A DNA stretch of 64,000 nucleotides from Nocardioides sp. IC4_145. GTDB lineage: Bacteria; Actinomycetota; Actinomycetes; Propionibacteriales; Nocardioidaceae. The stretch's first letter is position 1. The number at the start of each line of letters is the position of its first letter. Below, in pieces: positions 42,228 to 56,741 of the stretch. The position numbers and the translations under genes are program-made. The notes below the pieces were generated by a model. That model ran no database searches and was not told where the DNA came from. It saw nothing but the letters and a program-made list of their open reading frames with translations. Location: the NCBI RefSeq assembly GCF_011250565.1, contig NZ_JAANMS010000001.1:124001-188000 (forward strand), given 5' to 3'.

Positions 42228-42737
42228 ATGGTCCTCACGTCCCTGCTCCTGGCCGGCCTCCTGCTCGCCGCCTGGCCGCTCGCCACCGGCTCGCTGCCCA
42301 CCGCGTCCGGGAGCGGTCGGCGGGCCGACGCCCGGCGGCTGCGGTACGTCGACCGGCGCCCTAGCGAGGCGACCACGGCCGACGTCGCGCGACTGCTGCG
42401 GGCCCACGAGCTGCCGGACGACGAGGTCCGCTTCGTGCTGGCCAAGGCCGACCAGCTGCGCGTCGCGCCGTTCACGCTGTGGCTGTGGACCAAGCGGTTC
42501 GACGTGCACGCGCTGGCCGTCGTGCTCGGCGCCGACCTGACCCACGACGCGCTGCTGGGTCACCTGGCGGACGGCTCGCTGCCCGACCTCGCCGAGCTCG
42601 AGGTCTTCGCGGTGCTCAACGGGTTGCCGCGCCGCACGTCCGTCACGGCCGTCGAGCCGGCGCTCGCCGAGGTGCGGCGCGAGCCGGGCAGCGGACTCAC
42701 GATCGAGGACCCCGGCAGCTGGCCGTACGCCGCCTGA
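42228..42737 (+). CDS. Membrane-anchored hypothetical protein, paralogue 1 (169 aa)
   Basis: An N-terminal hydrophobic segment (LTSLLLAGLLLAAWPLA, about 3-19) is followed by a basic patch (GRRADARRLR) and a soluble domain containing TTADVARLLRAHELPDDEV (about 50-68), FTLWLWTKRFDVHALAVVLG and LADGSLPDLAELEVFAVLNG. It ends EPGSGLTIEDPGSWPYAA. I know no family. The next gene is a tandem paralogue with nearly identical core and ending. Confidence 0.7.
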   Translation: MVLTSLLLAGLLLAAWPLATGSLPTASGSGRRADARRLRYVDRRPSEATTADVARLLRAHELPDDEVRFVLAKADQLRVAPFTLWLWTKRFDVHALAVVLGADLTHDALLGHLADGSLPDLAELEVFAVLNGLPRRTSVTAVEPALAEVRREPGSGLTIEDPGSWPYAA

Positions 42738-42913
42738 GGGCACCCCAGGGGTCACCTGGCCCGAAGTGACCAGGCGACGGCGGCCGTTCCACCGGCGTAC
42801 CCGCGCCGGGGGCGGGGCACCATTCCCGCACCAGTGCTCCGTGAGGACGGGCGACCTCCCCCACTCGACCGTGACCGTCGGCCGAGGGCCGCCCTTCCGG
42901 GAAGGAGGGCGCC

Positions 42914-43438
42914 GTGATCCCCATCCTCGTCTCCCTGGCCGTGCTCGTCCTGGCCTGGCCGGTCGCCACCGGCTCGCTGCCGACGGCCGGAGGCGGCCGG
43001 CGGGCCGACGCCCGCCGCCTGCGGCACGTCGAGCGTCATCCGCGCGAGGTCACGACGGCCGACGTCGCTCGCCTGCTGCGGGTGCACGAGCTGCCGGCCG
43101 AGGAGGTCCGCTTCGTGCTGGGCAAGGCCGACGACCTCGGGGTCGGGGCGTTCACGCTGTGGATGTGGATCCAGCGCTTCGACGTGCACGCGCTCGCGGT
43201 CGCGCTCGGCGCCGACCTGAGCCACGCCGACCTCCTGCGCCACCTCGCCGACGGGTCGCTGCCGGACCTCGCGGAGCTCGAGGTCTTCGCCGTGCTCAAC
43301 GGCCTGCCGCGTCGGCGACCCGACGTCACCACGCACGCCGAGCCCACGGCACCCGCCCCGCAGCTGGCGGCCGTGCCCCGCGAGCCGGGCAGCGGGCTCC
43401 GGATCGAGGACCCCGGCACCTGGCCGTACGCCGCCTGA
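42914..43438 (+). CDS. Membrane-anchored hypothetical protein, paralogue 2 (174 aa)
   Basis: It has the same layout as the upstream gene: N-terminal anchor (LVSLAVLVLAWPVATGSLP), RRADARRLRHVERH, TTADVARLLRVHELPAEEV, LADGSLPDLAELEVFAVLNG and the ending RIEDPGTWPYAA. It is clearly a tandem duplicate, diverged mainly in the anchor and in a Pro/Ala-rich stretch near 140-155. GTG start with AAGGAGGG upstream. The function is unknown; the conserved acidic/Trp C-terminus may be a binding motif. Confidence 0.72.
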   Translation: MIPILVSLAVLVLAWPVATGSLPTAGGGRRADARRLRHVERHPREVTTADVARLLRVHELPAEEVRFVLGKADDLGVGAFTLWMWIQRFDVHALAVALGADLSHADLLRHLADGSLPDLAELEVFAVLNGLPRRRPDVTTHAEPTAPAPQLAAVPREPGSGLRIEDPGTWPYAA

Positions 43439-43439
43439 G

Positions 43440-44129
43440 CTACCAGCCCCGCTCGCGCCACTCCGGCAGGTGCGGGCGCTCGGCGCCGATCGTGGAGTCG
43501 TCGCCGTGGCCGGGGTAGAACCAGGTGTCGTCCGGGAGCCGGTCGAAGACCTTGGTGGACACCTCGTCGAGCAGCTGGCGGAACGCGTCCGCGTCGCCGA
43601 ACGTGTTGCCCACGCCACCGGGGAACAGGCTGTCGCCGGTCCACAGGTGCGGGTGGCCCTCGGGGTCGTCGTACAGCAGCGCGACCGAGCCGGGGGTGTG
43701 CCCGGCCAGGGCGATGACCTCGAGCGAGCAGCGGCCGACGGTGACGGTGTCGCCGTGGCCCAGCGGCCGCGTGACGTCGACGCCGGTCTGCTCGGTGATG
43801 GCGACCGCGTCGGGTTCCCCCGCGAGCACGGCCGCGCCGGTCGCCCGCACGACGTCGGCGAGCGCGCGGTGGTGGTCCCAGTGCTGGTGGGTCGTGACGA
43901 CCGTGGTCAGGCCCGCGTCGCCGACCAGCGGAAGCAGCGTGTCGGGCTCGGCCGCCGCGTCCACCAGCAGCTGCTCGCCGGACGCGCGGCAGGTCAGCAG
44001 GTAGCAGTTGTTCGACATCTGCTCGTCGACGGCGACCTTCGCGATCCGCAGGTGCCCGAGCTCGCGCACGTCGGCGGGGCCGCCCGGCCGCACGGCTCCG
44101 GTGTACTCGGTCCCGGCGTGGTCGTTCAC
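43440..44129 (-). CDS. MBL-fold metallo-hydrolase (glyoxalase II-like)
   Basis: This 229-aa metallo-beta-lactamase-fold protein has the metal motif TTHQHWDHH (about 80-88), a later AGHTPGSVAL His and WTGDSLFPGG Asp. C-terminal FYPGHGDDSTIG supplies the last His. These are all the ligands expected of a binuclear hydrolase such as glyoxalase II or a thioesterase. GTG start at 44129 in a GTGA overlap with the MDMPI-like gene. The pair suggests a mycothiol- or thioester-linked function, inferred only. Confidence 0.82.
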   Translation of the reverse strand: MNDHAGTEYTGAVRPGGPADVRELGHLRIAKVAVDEQMSNNCYLLTCRASGEQLLVDAAAEPDTLLPLVGDAGLTTVVTTHQHWDHHRALADVVRATGAAVLAGEPDAVAITEQTGVDVTRPLGHGDTVTVGRCSLEVIALAGHTPGSVALLYDDPEGHPHLWTGDSLFPGGVGNTFGDADAFRQLLDEVSTKVFDRLPDDTWFYPGHGDDSTIGAERPHLPEWRERGW

Positions 44130-44872
44130 AGTCCCTCGATCCTCGGCAGCTCGCCGTCGTCGGTGGTGGGCCCGGCCGTCCCGGGCACGGCCGTCCTGCC
44201 GCTCAGCCACCATCCCAGGTCGGCCGCGGTGCCCCGGACGGTGGTGGCGGCGGCTGTCGCAGCCGGGCCGAGCTCCCAGGCATGACCGGTGTCGGTGGCC
44301 TCCAGCCGCAGCGGCACCGAGGTCGGTCGGCGCGCGACCATCGCCTCGACGAGGGCCAGCGCGAACGGCTCGGACCAGGAGGCCGGCGTCGCGCCGAGGC
44401 CGAGGTCGACGTGGTGCACCTCCACCTCGGACAGACGCATGGCCGGCACGTCGGTCACCGGCCGCGGGCGGACCCCCGGGGTGCGGTCGAACGTGCCCCG
44501 CCACCCGTCCTCGGGCAGCGCGGCCACCGCGTCGGCGTACCTCGTGGTGGAGGCGAGGAAGCGGTCCCGCAGCTCGCGGACGTCGAGCGCGGCCCTTGCC
44601 TCGATGTCGGCGTCGCGCTGCTCCTGGGAGGCGTACATCGCGACCGGCTCGTCGCGTCCGGCGGCGTCGAGCACACCTGCGAGCGCCTCGGCGTTGAGCG
44701 TCAGGTGGGCGACGACGTGCGCGCGGCTCCAAGCGGGGAGCAGGCTGGGTGCCCGCCAGGCCTCGTCGTCCATCTCGTCGACGCTGCGCACCAGCCGCGT
44801 GGTCGCCTCCGCGAGGGGTGACGCGTCACTCGTCGTGGCGGGGAAGGGCTCGGGGTCCGGCATGGTTGTCAT
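44126..44872 (-). CDS. Maleylpyruvate isomerase-like (DinB/MDMPI) mycothiol-dependent-type protein
   Basis: This 248-aa protein has the MDMPI N-terminal four-helix domain: [20 protein letters not shown] (about 43-62, with metal-binding His) and [13 protein letters not shown] near 151 (His ligands), plus the C-terminal domain. Members use mycothiol as cofactor or act as unknown thiol transferases. It is translationally coupled to the MBL-fold hydrolase. The precise reaction is unknown. Confidence 0.8.
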   Translation of the reverse strand: MTTMPDPEPFPATTSDASPLAEATTRLVRSVDEMDDEAWRAPSLLPAWSRAHVVAHLTLNAEALAGVLDAAGRDEPVAMYASQEQRDADIEARAALDVRELRDRFLASTTRYADAVAALPEDGWRGTFDRTPGVRPRPVTDVPAMRLSEVEVHHVDLGLGATPASWSEPFALALVEAMVARRPTSVPLRLEATDTGHAWELGPAATAAATTVRGTAADLGWWLSGRTAVPGTAGPTTDDGELPRIEGL

Positions 44873-44976
44873 CCAAGCCGGTCACCGGCCCGGTCGCCAC
44901 TGTCGGCGGCGTGTGGCAGCGTCGCCGGTGGCTCGCCCTCCGTCCGCCGCGGCCCGGCGGGGGAGGGCCCGGCCGG

Positions 44977-44982
44977 TACGAT
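44977..44982 (+). promoter_or_regulatory. -10 element (TACGAT) of uvrA
   Basis: TACGAT lies 46 nt before the uvrA GTG and directly before the LexA-type box. Confidence 0.5.
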
Positions 44983-44984
44983 GG

Positions 44985-45000
44985 ACGAACACGTGTTCGA
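44985..45000. promoter_or_regulatory. LexA/SOS box upstream of uvrA
   Basis: ACGAACACGTGTTCGA matches the actinobacterial SOS consensus TCGAACnnnnGTTCGA at all fixed bases except the first. It lies just after the -10, covering the likely transcription start. Confidence 0.85.
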
Positions 45001-45028
45001 ACGCCCGCATCCGACTCGAGGGACAAAC

Positions 45029-48082
<3,054 letters not shown>

Positions 48083-48121
48083 GGTCGTCCCGACCGCGAC
48101 CGCCTCGGAAGGACCACCGAC

Positions 48122-48607
48122 GTGACCGAGAAGCACCCGCTCGACTCCCTCACCCGTCGCCGCGCCCTGACCGGGGCAGCCGGCGTGGGCGTCGCCCTGC
48201 CGGTGCTCGCCGCCTGCGGGGGTGGCGACGACGACCCGTCGACCGCGTCCGACCCCGCGGCGAGCACCTCGGAGCCGGGGGGTGCCTCGTCCTCCGCCGG
48301 TGAGGACGGCGTGCAGGGGAGCGAGGCGCTCGCGGAGACGGCCGACATCGAGGTCGGTGGGGGCGCCATCTACCCGGACGAGGAGGTGGTGGTGACGCAG
48401 CCGAGCGAGGGCGAGTTCAAGGCATTCTCGATCGTGTGCACCCACCAGGGCTGCGCGGTCTCGGAGGTCTCCGACGAGGGGATCGTCTGCCCCTGCCACA
48501 ACAGCGTGTTCTCGATCTCCGACGGGTCGCCGCAGACGGGGCCGGCCACGGTCCCGCTCGAGGAGCGGGCGATCACCGTCGAGGGCGGCCGGATCACGCT
48601 CGGCTAG
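48122..48607 (+). CDS. Tat-exported Rieske [2Fe-2S] lipoprotein
   Basis: This 161-aa protein has a twin-Arg signal with lipobox (TRRRALTGAAGVGVALPVLA then AC, about 11-32), a Ser/Ala/Asp linker, and a Rieske domain with CTHQGC (about 102-107) and CPCHNS (about 121-126), the complete Cys/His ligand set. It is probably an extracytoplasmic electron carrier of unknown partner. It lies between uvrA and uvrC, a neighbourhood I recall from other actinobacteria. GTG start with GGAAGGA upstream. Confidence 0.85.
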   Translation: MTEKHPLDSLTRRRALTGAAGVGVALPVLAACGGGDDDPSTASDPAASTSEPGGASSSAGEDGVQGSEALAETADIEVGGGAIYPDEEVVVTQPSEGEFKAFSIVCTHQGCAVSEVSDEGIVCPCHNSVFSISDGSPQTGPATVPLEERAITVEGGRITLG

Positions 48608-48640
48608 CCCGGCGACGGCAGGACGGTCGGCGCCGGAACG

Positions 48641-48646
48641 TAGGCT
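48641..48646 (+). promoter_or_regulatory. -10 element (TAGGCT) of uvrC, leaderless
   Basis: TAGGCT lies 6 nt before the GTG at 48653; no SOS box is seen here. Confidence 0.55.
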
Positions 48647-48652
48647 TGCCGG

Positions 48653-50668
48653 GTGCCTGCTGCTCCATCCCGACGCTCCGCCCGCGGGCCGCTGTCCTAC
48701 CGCCCGGAGCCCGGGTCGATCCCGACGCAGCCGGGGGTCTACCGCTTCCGCGACGCCCGCGGTCGCGTCATCTACGTCGGCAAGGCCAAGAACCTCCGCG
48801 CCCGCCTGTCGTCGTACTTCCAGGACATCGCGAACCTGCACCAGCGCACCGCGACGATGGTCACGACGGCGGCCAGCGTCGAGTGGACGGTGGTCAACAC
48901 CGAGGTCGAGGCGCTCCAGCTGGAGTACTCCTGGATCAAGGAGTTCGACCCCCGCTTCAACGTCAAGTACCGCGACGACAAGTCCTACCCGTGGCTGGCG
49001 GTGACGACCGGCGAGGAGTTCCCGCGGGTGATGGTCGGCCGCGGCGCCAAGCGGAAGGGCACCCGCTACTTCGGCCCGTACAGCCACGCCTGGGCGATCC
49101 GCGAGACCGTCGACGTGCTGCTGCGCGTCTTCCCGATGCGCTCGTGCAGCAACGGCGTCTTCAAGCGCTCCGCCCAGATCGGCCGGCCCTGCCTGCTCGG
49201 CTACATCGACAAGTGCGCCGCGCCGTGCGTCGGCAACGTCAGCCCCGAGGAGCACCGGGCGATCGTCGACGACTTCTGTGACTTCATGGGCGGCCAGACC
49301 CGGCCGTTCATGCGCCGCATCGAGAAGGAGATGTACGCCGCCTCCGACGCGATGGACTTCGAGAAGGCCGCACGGCTGCGTGACGACCTCGGCGCCATGC
49401 AGCGCGCGCTGGAGAAGCAGGCGGTGGTGCTCGGCGACGGCGCGGACGCCGACGTCATCGCACTGGCGGAGGACCCGCTCGAGGTCGCCGTGCAGATCTT
49501 CTACGTCCGCGGCGGCCGCATCCGCGGCCAGCGCGGATGGGTGGCCGACCGCGTCGACGAGGGGGACACCCCCGAGCTCGTCTCGGACTTCCTGCTCCAG
49601 CTCTACGCCGGTGACCCCGAGTCGGTGCCGCGGGAGATCCTCGTGCCGGCGCTGCCGACGGACGTCGCGACATTCGAGGAGCTGCTCACCGAGCTGCGCG
49701 GCTCGAAGGTCGCGATCCGGGTGCCGCAGCGCGGCGACAAGAAGACGCTGCAGGAGACCGTCGCCCGCAACGCCTCGCAGGCGCTCGCGCTGCACAAGAC
49801 CAAGCGCGCCAGCGACCTCACCACCCGCAACCGCGCGCTGGAGGAGATCCAGCAGGCGCTGGAGCTCGACGAGGTGCCGTTGCGCATCGAGTGCTACGAC
49901 GTCTCCAACCTCCAGGGCACCGAGGTCGTCGCCTCGATGGTCGTCTTCGAGGACGGACTGGCCCGCAAGGGGGAGTACCGCCGGTTCGTCATCCGCGGGG
50001 TCGAGGGGCAGAACGACGTCGCCTCGATGCACGAGGTCATCACCCGGCGCTTCCGGCGGCTGCTCGACGAGCAGGCGCGCTCCGAGCTGCGACCCGGCGA
50101 CGAGACCAGCGGGCCGATGCTGGTCGACCCCGAGACCGGCCGGCCCCGCAAGTTCGCCTACGCACCGGGGCTGGTCGTCGTCGACGGTGGCCCGCCGCAG
50201 GTCGCCGCGGCGCAGCGGGCCCTCGACGAGCTCGGCATCGACGACGTACCGGTCTGCGGCCTGGCCAAGCGGCTCGAGGAGGTCTGGCTGCCCGACCAGG
50301 AGGACCCGGTCATCCTGGCGCGCTCGTCGGAGGGCCTCTACCTGCTCCAGCGGATCCGCGACGAGGCGCACCGGTTCGCGATCAACCACCACCGCTCGCG
50401 TCGGTCGAAGTCGATGGTCGAGAGCGTCCTCGACGACGTCCCCGGCCTGGGCGAGGTGCGCCGCAAGACCCTGATGAAGCACTTCGGCTCGCTCAAGAAG
50501 CTGCGCGAGGCGACCGTCGAGGAGATAGCGACCGTGCCGGGCATCGGGCAGCGCACCGCGACCTCGATCAAGGACGCGGTGGCGGCGTCCTCGCCCGCGG
50601 GGCGCGGCACAGGCGGCAGGATGAGCGTCAACACCGCGACGGGCGAGATCATCGAGGAGGACGGATGA
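48653..50668 (+). CDS. uvrC: UvrC, excinuclease ABC subunit C
   Basis: This 671-aa protein has the GIY-YIG nuclease domain ([20 protein letters not shown], about 25-44), a UVR motif near 220 ([20 protein letters not shown]), the RNase H-like second nuclease core ([10 protein letters not shown] and [12 protein letters not shown]) and a C-terminal HhH ([12 protein letters not shown]). It makes both incisions in excision repair. It is the first gene of uvrC-rapZ-yvcK-whiA, overlapping rapZ by 4 nt. Confidence 0.95.
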   Translation: MPAAPSRRSARGPLSYRPEPGSIPTQPGVYRFRDARGRVIYVGKAKNLRARLSSYFQDIANLHQRTATMVTTAASVEWTVVNTEVEALQLEYSWIKEFDPRFNVKYRDDKSYPWLAVTTGEEFPRVMVGRGAKRKGTRYFGPYSHAWAIRETVDVLLRVFPMRSCSNGVFKRSAQIGRPCLLGYIDKCAAPCVGNVSPEEHRAIVDDFCDFMGGQTRPFMRRIEKEMYAASDAMDFEKAARLRDDLGAMQRALEKQAVVLGDGADADVIALAEDPLEVAVQIFYVRGGRIRGQRGWVADRVDEGDTPELVSDFLLQLYAGDPESVPREILVPALPTDVATFEELLTELRGSKVAIRVPQRGDKKTLQETVARNASQALALHKTKRASDLTTRNRALEEIQQALELDEVPLRIECYDVSNLQGTEVVASMVVFEDGLARKGEYRRFVIRGVEGQNDVASMHEVITRRFRRLLDEQARSELRPGDETSGPMLVDPETGRPRKFAYAPGLVVVDGGPPQVAAAQRALDELGIDDVPVCGLAKRLEEVWLPDQEDPVILARSSEGLYLLQRIRDEAHRFAINHHRSRRSKSMVESVLDDVPGLGEVRRKTLMKHFGSLKKLREATVEEIATVPGIGQRTATSIKDAVAASSPAGRGTGGRMSVNTATGEIIEEDG

Positions 50669-51537
50669 GCGAGCAGACGCCTCCCGGCGAGCTGGTCGTC
50701 GTGACCGGCATGACCGGGGCCGGGCGCAGCACGGCCGCCAAGGAGCTGGAGGACCTCGGCTTCTACGTCGTCGACAACCTGCCGCCGAGCCTGCTGCGCG
50801 ACGTCGTCCGGCTCGTCGACGAGAGCGCCGGCCCGGGCCAGGCGATCGCCGTCGTCGTCGACGTGCGCTCCGGGTCGTTCTTCCAGACGCTCCAGGCCAA
50901 CCTCGCCCAGGGCGCCACCGGCCGCAACGCGACGTTGCTGTTCCTCGACGCGACCGACGAGGTCCTGGTGCGGCGCCAGGAGGCGGTCCGCCGCCCCCAC
51001 CCGCTCCAGGGCACCGGCCGGCTGCTGGACGGGCTCCAGCGCGAGCGCACGGTGCTGGCCGACCTGCGCAGCGGCGCCGACCTGGTCATCGACACCAGCG
51101 GCCTCAACGTCCACCAGCTCACCCGCGCGATCGCGGACGCCTTCGGCAAGGCCGACCACGTGCGGCTGAGCGTCAACGTCATCAGCTTCGGCTTCAAGTA
51201 CGGCATCCCGATCGACGCCGACTTCGTCGCCGACATGCGGTTCCTGCCCAACCCGCACTGGATCCCCGAGCTGCGCCCCGGCACCGGCCGCGACACCGAG
51301 GTGTCCGACTACGTCCTGAGCCGCCCGGGCGCCGAGGAGTTCCTCGACGGCTACGTCCCGGTGCTCGCCGGCGTCGCCGAGGGCTACCTGCGCGAGGGCA
51401 AGCGCTTCATGCGGGTCGCGATCGGCTGCACGGGCGGCAAGCACCGCAGCGTCGCGATGACCGAGGAGATCACGCGCCGCCTCTGCGAGCAGGGGTACGA
51501 CGCCCGGCCGGTCCACCGCGACCTGGGTCGCGAGTGA
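50665..51537 (+). CDS. rapZ: RapZ-family P-loop nucleotide-binding protein
   Basis: This 290-aa protein has the Walker [17 protein letters not shown] (about 12-27), [10 protein letters not shown], the C-terminal [20 protein letters not shown] (about 175-194) and [14 protein letters not shown]. The family is the RNase adaptor RapZ (YvcJ); in actinobacteria it has nucleotide hydrolase activity and is always beside yvcK and whiA. ATGA overlap with uvrC and GTGA overlap with yvcK. Confidence 0.93.
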   Translation: MSEQTPPGELVVVTGMTGAGRSTAAKELEDLGFYVVDNLPPSLLRDVVRLVDESAGPGQAIAVVVDVRSGSFFQTLQANLAQGATGRNATLLFLDATDEVLVRRQEAVRRPHPLQGTGRLLDGLQRERTVLADLRSGADLVIDTSGLNVHQLTRAIADAFGKADHVRLSVNVISFGFKYGIPIDADFVADMRFLPNPHWIPELRPGTGRDTEVSDYVLSRPGAEEFLDGYVPVLAGVAEGYLREGKRFMRVAIGCTGGKHRSVAMTEEITRRLCEQGYDARPVHRDLGRE

Positions 51538-52538
51538 GCACCCCGCCCGGCGCCCCGGTCCGCGCCGCGGACTCCGCCCGCGCCCAGGCCGTCGTGGCGC
51601 TCGGCGGCGGCCACGGCCTGCACGCCTCGCTGAGCGCGCTGCGCCGGCTGGTCGACGACCTGACCGTCGACGACCTCACCGCGATCGTCACCGTCGCCGA
51701 CAACGGCGGGTCCTCGGGCCGGCTGCGCGGCGAGTTCGGCGTGCTGCCGCCCGGCGACCTGCGGATGGCGCTCGCCGCGCTCTGCGGCGACGACCAGTGG
51801 GGCGACACGTGGGCCCAGGTGCTCCAGCACCGGTTCGCCGGCAACGGCGAGATGCGCGGCCACGTCGTCGGCAACCTGCTCATCGTCGGCCTCTGGGAGC
51901 TGCTCGGCGACCACGTCGACGCGCTCGACTGGGTGGGCAAGCTGCTCGGCGCCAAGGGGCGGGTGCTGCCGATGGCGCTGTCCCCGATGGACATCACCGC
52001 CGAGGTCCGCGGCCTCGACGCCGACGACCCCGACGCGCTGACCACGGTCCGCGGCCAGGTCGAGGTCGCGACCACCGATGGCGTCATCTCCTCGATCAGC
52101 CTCGACCCGGCCGACCCGCAGGTCTGCCCCGAGGCGGTCGCCGCCGTGGAGGCGGCGGACTGGGTGCTGCTCGGCCCCGGCTCGTGGTTCAGCTCGGTGA
52201 TCCCGCACCTGATGGTCCCCGACCTCCGGGACGCGCTCGTGCGCACGAGCGCCCGCGTGGTGGTCAACCTCAACCTCGCGGAGCAGGCGGGGGAGACCGG
52301 CGGCTTCGGCCCGGCCGACCACCTGGCGGTGCTCGCCGAGCACGCACCGGAGCTGGTCGTCCACACCGTGCTGGCCGACCGGGAGAGCGTCGGGGAGGGG
52401 CTCGACGAGCTCGAGCACGTCGTCGCGGCGTACGGCGCGAAGCTCGTCGTCGACGACGTCGCGGTCGGGGACGGGACGCCCCGGCACGACCCCGAGAAGC
52501 TCGCCGCGGCGTACGAGCGGATCCTCGCCGCGGGCTGA
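51534..52538 (+). CDS. yvcK: YvcK/CofD-like gluconeogenesis/cell-envelope factor
   Basis: This 334-aa protein contains [20 protein letters not shown] (about 21-40), [17 protein letters not shown] near 60, [18 protein letters not shown] near 107 and [15 protein letters not shown] near 212. These are diagnostic of YvcK, which binds UDP-sugars and links carbon status to wall synthesis. It is placed between rapZ and whiA as in most Gram-positive bacteria. Confidence 0.92.
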   Translation: MSTPPGAPVRAADSARAQAVVALGGGHGLHASLSALRRLVDDLTVDDLTAIVTVADNGGSSGRLRGEFGVLPPGDLRMALAALCGDDQWGDTWAQVLQHRFAGNGEMRGHVVGNLLIVGLWELLGDHVDALDWVGKLLGAKGRVLPMALSPMDITAEVRGLDADDPDALTTVRGQVEVATTDGVISSISLDPADPQVCPEAVAAVEAADWVLLGPGSWFSSVIPHLMVPDLRDALVRTSARVVVNLNLAEQAGETGGFGPADHLAVLAEHAPELVVHTVLADRESVGEGLDELEHVVAAYGAKLVVDDVAVGDGTPRHDPEKLAAAYERILAAG

Positions 52539-52585
52539 GGCGGTTGCTGCCCTGGGTCGTTGACCCGCGTGCGAGGATGCGGGTC

Positions 52586-53572
52586 ATGGCGATGACGGCA
52601 CAGGTGAAGGCTGAGCTGGCGAGCACCCAGATCACGAAGACCTGCTGCCGCAAGGCGGAGGTGGCCTCGATGCTGCGCTTCGCCGGCGGCCTGCACATCG
52701 TCAGCGGACGCATCGTCATCGAGGCCGAGCTCGACACCGGCGCCGCGGCGCGGCGGCTGCGCAAGGACATCGCCGAGGTCTACGGCCACCAGTCCGACGT
52801 GGTCATGGTGCAGGGCAACGGCATCCGCCGGGGCAGCCGCTACCTCGTCCGCATCGTCCGCGACGGCGAGTCGCTCGCCCGGCAGACCGGCCTGCTCGAC
52901 CAGCGCGGGCGCCCGGTCCGTGGCCTCCCGCCGGCCGTCGTCTCCGGCGGTGGCTGCGACGCGGTGGCGGCGTGGCGGGGCGCGTTCCTCGCCCACGGCT
53001 CGCTGACCGAGCCCGGCCGGTCCTCCTCGCTCGAGGTGACCTGCCCCGGCCCCGAGGCGGCGCTCGCGCTGGTGGGCGTTGCCCGACGCCTCGGCATCTC
53101 TGCGAAGGCGCGTGAGGTCCGCGGCGTCGACCGGGTCGTCATCCGCGACGGCGACGCGATCGGCCAGCTGCTGACCCGGCTCGGCGCCCACGAGTCGCTG
53201 ATGGCCTGGGAGGAGCGCCGGATGCGGCGCGAGGTCCGGGCCACCGCGAACCGGCTCGCCAACTTCGACGACGCCAACCTGCGCCGCTCCGCACGCGCCG
53301 CGGTCGCCGCCGGCGCACGCGTCGAGCGGGCGATGGAGATCCTCGGGGACGAGGTGCCCGACCACCTCAAGATGGCCGGCGCGCTCCGCCTCGAGCACAA
53401 GCAGGCCTCGCTGGAGGAGCTCGGGCAGCTCCACGAGCCGGTGCTCACCAAGGACGCCATCGCCGGCCGGATCCGCCGCCTCCTGGCGATGGCCGACAAG
53501 CGCGCCGAGGAGCTGGGGATTCCCGACACCGAGGCGTCGCTGACCCCCGAGATGCTGGCCGAGGAGGCCTGA
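52586..53572 (+). CDS. whiA: WhiA, sporulation/cell-division regulator
   Basis: This 328-aa protein combines the N-terminal homing-endonuclease-like domain ([20 protein letters not shown], about 7-26; [20 protein letters not shown] near 120) and a C-terminal HTH ([20 protein letters not shown] near 272). WhiA controls division/sporulation genes in actinobacteria. ATG at 52586 with GAGGA 8 nt upstream; a second in-frame ATG follows at 52592. It ends the uvrC operon. Confidence 0.94.
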   Translation: MAMTAQVKAELASTQITKTCCRKAEVASMLRFAGGLHIVSGRIVIEAELDTGAAARRLRKDIAEVYGHQSDVVMVQGNGIRRGSRYLVRIVRDGESLARQTGLLDQRGRPVRGLPPAVVSGGGCDAVAAWRGAFLAHGSLTEPGRSSSLEVTCPGPEAALALVGVARRLGISAKAREVRGVDRVVIRDGDAIGQLLTRLGAHESLMAWEERRMRREVRATANRLANFDDANLRRSARAAVAAGARVERAMEILGDEVPDHLKMAGALRLEHKQASLEELGQLHEPVLTKDAIAGRIRRLLAMADKRAEELGIPDTEASLTPEMLAEEA

Positions 53573-53628
53573 GCCGCGGCGGCCCGCCGTACCCCGGACG
53601 CCGCCGACCGCGCTCCCAGCCGCTTCGG

Positions 53629-54675
<1,047 letters not shown>

Positions 54676-54677
54676 CC

Positions 54678-55916
54678 GTGGCGTCCTACACCACCCTCGC
54701 CGACCTCGTCGAGCAGGGGGTCGCGGGCAAGCGCGTCCTCGTCCGCTCGGACCTGAACGTCCCGCTCGACGGCCCGGCGGACCAGAAGGTGATCACCGAC
54801 GACGGCCGCATCCGCGCCAGCGTCCCGACCATCCGCACGCTGGCCGAGGCCGGCGCGCGCGTGGTCGTGACCGCCCACCTCGGGCGGCCCAAGGGCGCCC
54901 CGGACCCGGCGTACTCGCTGCGTCCGGTGGCCGCGCGGCTCGGCGAGCTGCTGGGCCGGGACGTCCGCTTCGCCCGCGACACCGTCGGCGAGTCCGCCCA
55001 CGAGGTCGTCCACGGCCTCGAGGACGGGCAGGTCGCCGTGCTCGAGAACGTCCGCTTCGAGGCGGGCGAGACCAGCAAGGACGACGCCGAGCGCGGCGCG
55101 TTCGCGGATCGGCTGGCCTCGCTGGCCGAGCTCTTCGTCTCCGACGGCTTCGGCGTCGTCCACCGCAAGCAGGCCTCGGTGTACGACGTGGCGCAGCGGC
55201 TGCCGCATGCCGTCGGTGGGCTCGTGCAGGCGGAGATCGAGGTGCTCCGCCGGCTGACCGTGGAGCCCGACCGGCCCTACGTGGTCGTCCTGGGCGGCTC
55301 GAAGGTCTCCGACAAGCTGGGCGTCATCGACAACCTGCTCGGCAAGGCCGACAAGCTGCTGGTCGGCGGCGGGATGGTGTTCACCTTCCTCAAGGCCCAG
55401 GGCCACGAGGTGGGCAAGAGCCTGCTGGAGGAGGACCAGGTCGAGGTCTGCCGGGAGTACCTCCAGCGCGCCGCCGAGAGCGGTGTGCAGCTGATCCTGC
55501 CGACCGACGTCGTCGTCGACACGGCGTTCCCCTCGGGCGACGTGACGCCGTCGCCCCAGGTGGTCGCCGCCTCGGAGATCCCCGCCGACAGCCTGGGTCT
55601 CGACATCGGCCCCGAGTCGGCCCGCGCCTTCGCGGGCGCGCTCGTCGGCGCGCGGACCGTCTTCTGGAACGGCCCTATGGGCGTGTTTGAGGTCGACGCG
55701 TTCGCCGATGGCACCCGCGCGGTCGCGCAGGCGTTGACGGAGGTCACCGCCGACGGCGGCCTCTCGGTGGTCGGCGGTGGCGACTCCGCCGCCGCGGTGC
55801 GGACGCTCGGCTTCGCCGAGGACGCCTTCGGCCACATCTCCACCGGTGGCGGCGCCAGCCTCGAGTACCTCGAGGGCAAGGAGCTGCCCGGCGTTCGAGT
55901 CCTGGAGGACGACTGA
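54678..55916 (+). CDS. pgk: Phosphoglycerate kinase
   Basis: This 412-aa kinase has [13 protein letters not shown] (about 20-32), [19 protein letters not shown] near 67, the hinge/ATP region [20 protein letters not shown] near 208 and [13 protein letters not shown] near the C-terminus. It makes ATP and 3-phosphoglycerate. GTG start 2 nt after gap; 1-nt gap before tpiA. Confidence 0.96.
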   Translation: MASYTTLADLVEQGVAGKRVLVRSDLNVPLDGPADQKVITDDGRIRASVPTIRTLAEAGARVVVTAHLGRPKGAPDPAYSLRPVAARLGELLGRDVRFARDTVGESAHEVVHGLEDGQVAVLENVRFEAGETSKDDAERGAFADRLASLAELFVSDGFGVVHRKQASVYDVAQRLPHAVGGLVQAEIEVLRRLTVEPDRPYVVVLGGSKVSDKLGVIDNLLGKADKLLVGGGMVFTFLKAQGHEVGKSLLEEDQVEVCREYLQRAAESGVQLILPTDVVVDTAFPSGDVTPSPQVVAASEIPADSLGLDIGPESARAFAGALVGARTVFWNGPMGVFEVDAFADGTRAVAQALTEVTADGGLSVVGGGDSAAAVRTLGFAEDAFGHISTGGGASLEYLEGKELPGVRVLEDD

Positions 55917-55917
55917 C

Positions 55918-56712
55918 ATGGCAGTGACCCGGACCCCGCTGATGGCGGGCAACTGGAAGATGAACCTCAACCACCAGGAAGCGGTGGTGCTGGTCCAGAA
56001 GCTCGCCTGGACGCTCTCGGACAAGCGGCACGACCACGCGAAGGCGGAGGTCGTCGTGGTGCCGCCGTTCACCGACCTGCGGTCGGTGCAGACGCTGGTC
56101 GACGGCGACCGCCTCGCGGTGAAGTACGGCGCGCAGGACGTCTCCACGCACGAGTCCGGCGCCTACACCGGCGAGATCTCCGCGGGGATGCTGGCCAAGC
56201 TCGGCTGCTCCTACGTCGTGGTCGGCCACTCGGAGCGCCGCGAGCACCACGGCGAGACCGACGAGGTCGTCAACGCCAAGGCGCAGCGCGTGCTCGCCGC
56301 CGGCATGACGCCCATCGTCTGCGTCGGCGAGGGGCTCGAGGTGCGGCAGGCCGACGGGCAGGTCGACCACTGCGTCGCCCAGGTCACCGGCTCGCTGGCC
56401 GGTCTCAGCGCCGAGCAGGTCGCCGGGCTGGTCGTGGCCTACGAGCCGGTCTGGGCGATCGGCACCGGCGAGGTCGCCACCCCGGACGACGCGCAGGAGG
56501 TCTGCGCGGCCGTCCGTGAGTACGTGCGCGCCTCCCACGGCGACGAGGTGGCCGACGCCGTGCGCGTGCTGTACGGCGGCTCGGTCAAGGCCGCGAACGT
56601 CGCCGGGATCATGGCGCAGCCCGACGTGGACGGGTGCCTGGTGGGCGGCGCCAGCCTCCAGGCCGAGGAGTTCGCAGGCATCTGCCGCTTCTACGACATG
56701 CCGGTCCTGTGA
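55918..56712 (+). CDS. tpiA: Triosephosphate isomerase
   Basis: This 264-aa TIM barrel has [11 protein letters not shown] (about 9-19, catalytic Lys), [10 protein letters not shown] near 100 (His), [13 protein letters not shown] near 174 (Glu) and [10 protein letters not shown] near 219. It interconverts DHAP and G3P. It is the third gene of gap-pgk-tpiA. Confidence 0.96.
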   Translation: MAVTRTPLMAGNWKMNLNHQEAVVLVQKLAWTLSDKRHDHAKAEVVVVPPFTDLRSVQTLVDGDRLAVKYGAQDVSTHESGAYTGEISAGMLAKLGCSYVVVGHSERREHHGETDEVVNAKAQRVLAAGMTPIVCVGEGLEVRQADGQVDHCVAQVTGSLAGLSAEQVAGLVVAYEPVWAIGTGEVATPDDAQEVCAAVREYVRASHGDEVADAVRVLYGGSVKAANVAGIMAQPDVDGCLVGGASLQAEEFAGICRFYDMPVL

Positions 56713-56728
56713 CCGGCCGTCGTTGACG

Positions 56729-56734
56729 TAGGAT
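56729..56734 (+). promoter_or_regulatory. -10 element (TAGGAT) of secG, leaderless
   Basis: TAGGAT lies 7 nt before the GTG at 56742, in the 29-bp gap after tpiA. Confidence 0.6.
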
Positions 56735-56741
56735 CCGAGCC

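Noticed and set aside
44981..45028. An N-terminal extension of UvrA from ATG 44981
   Set aside because: It would place the SOS box and the predicted transcription start inside the coding region. GTG 45029 has a proper Shine-Dalgarno and begins at the conserved [14 protein letters not shown].
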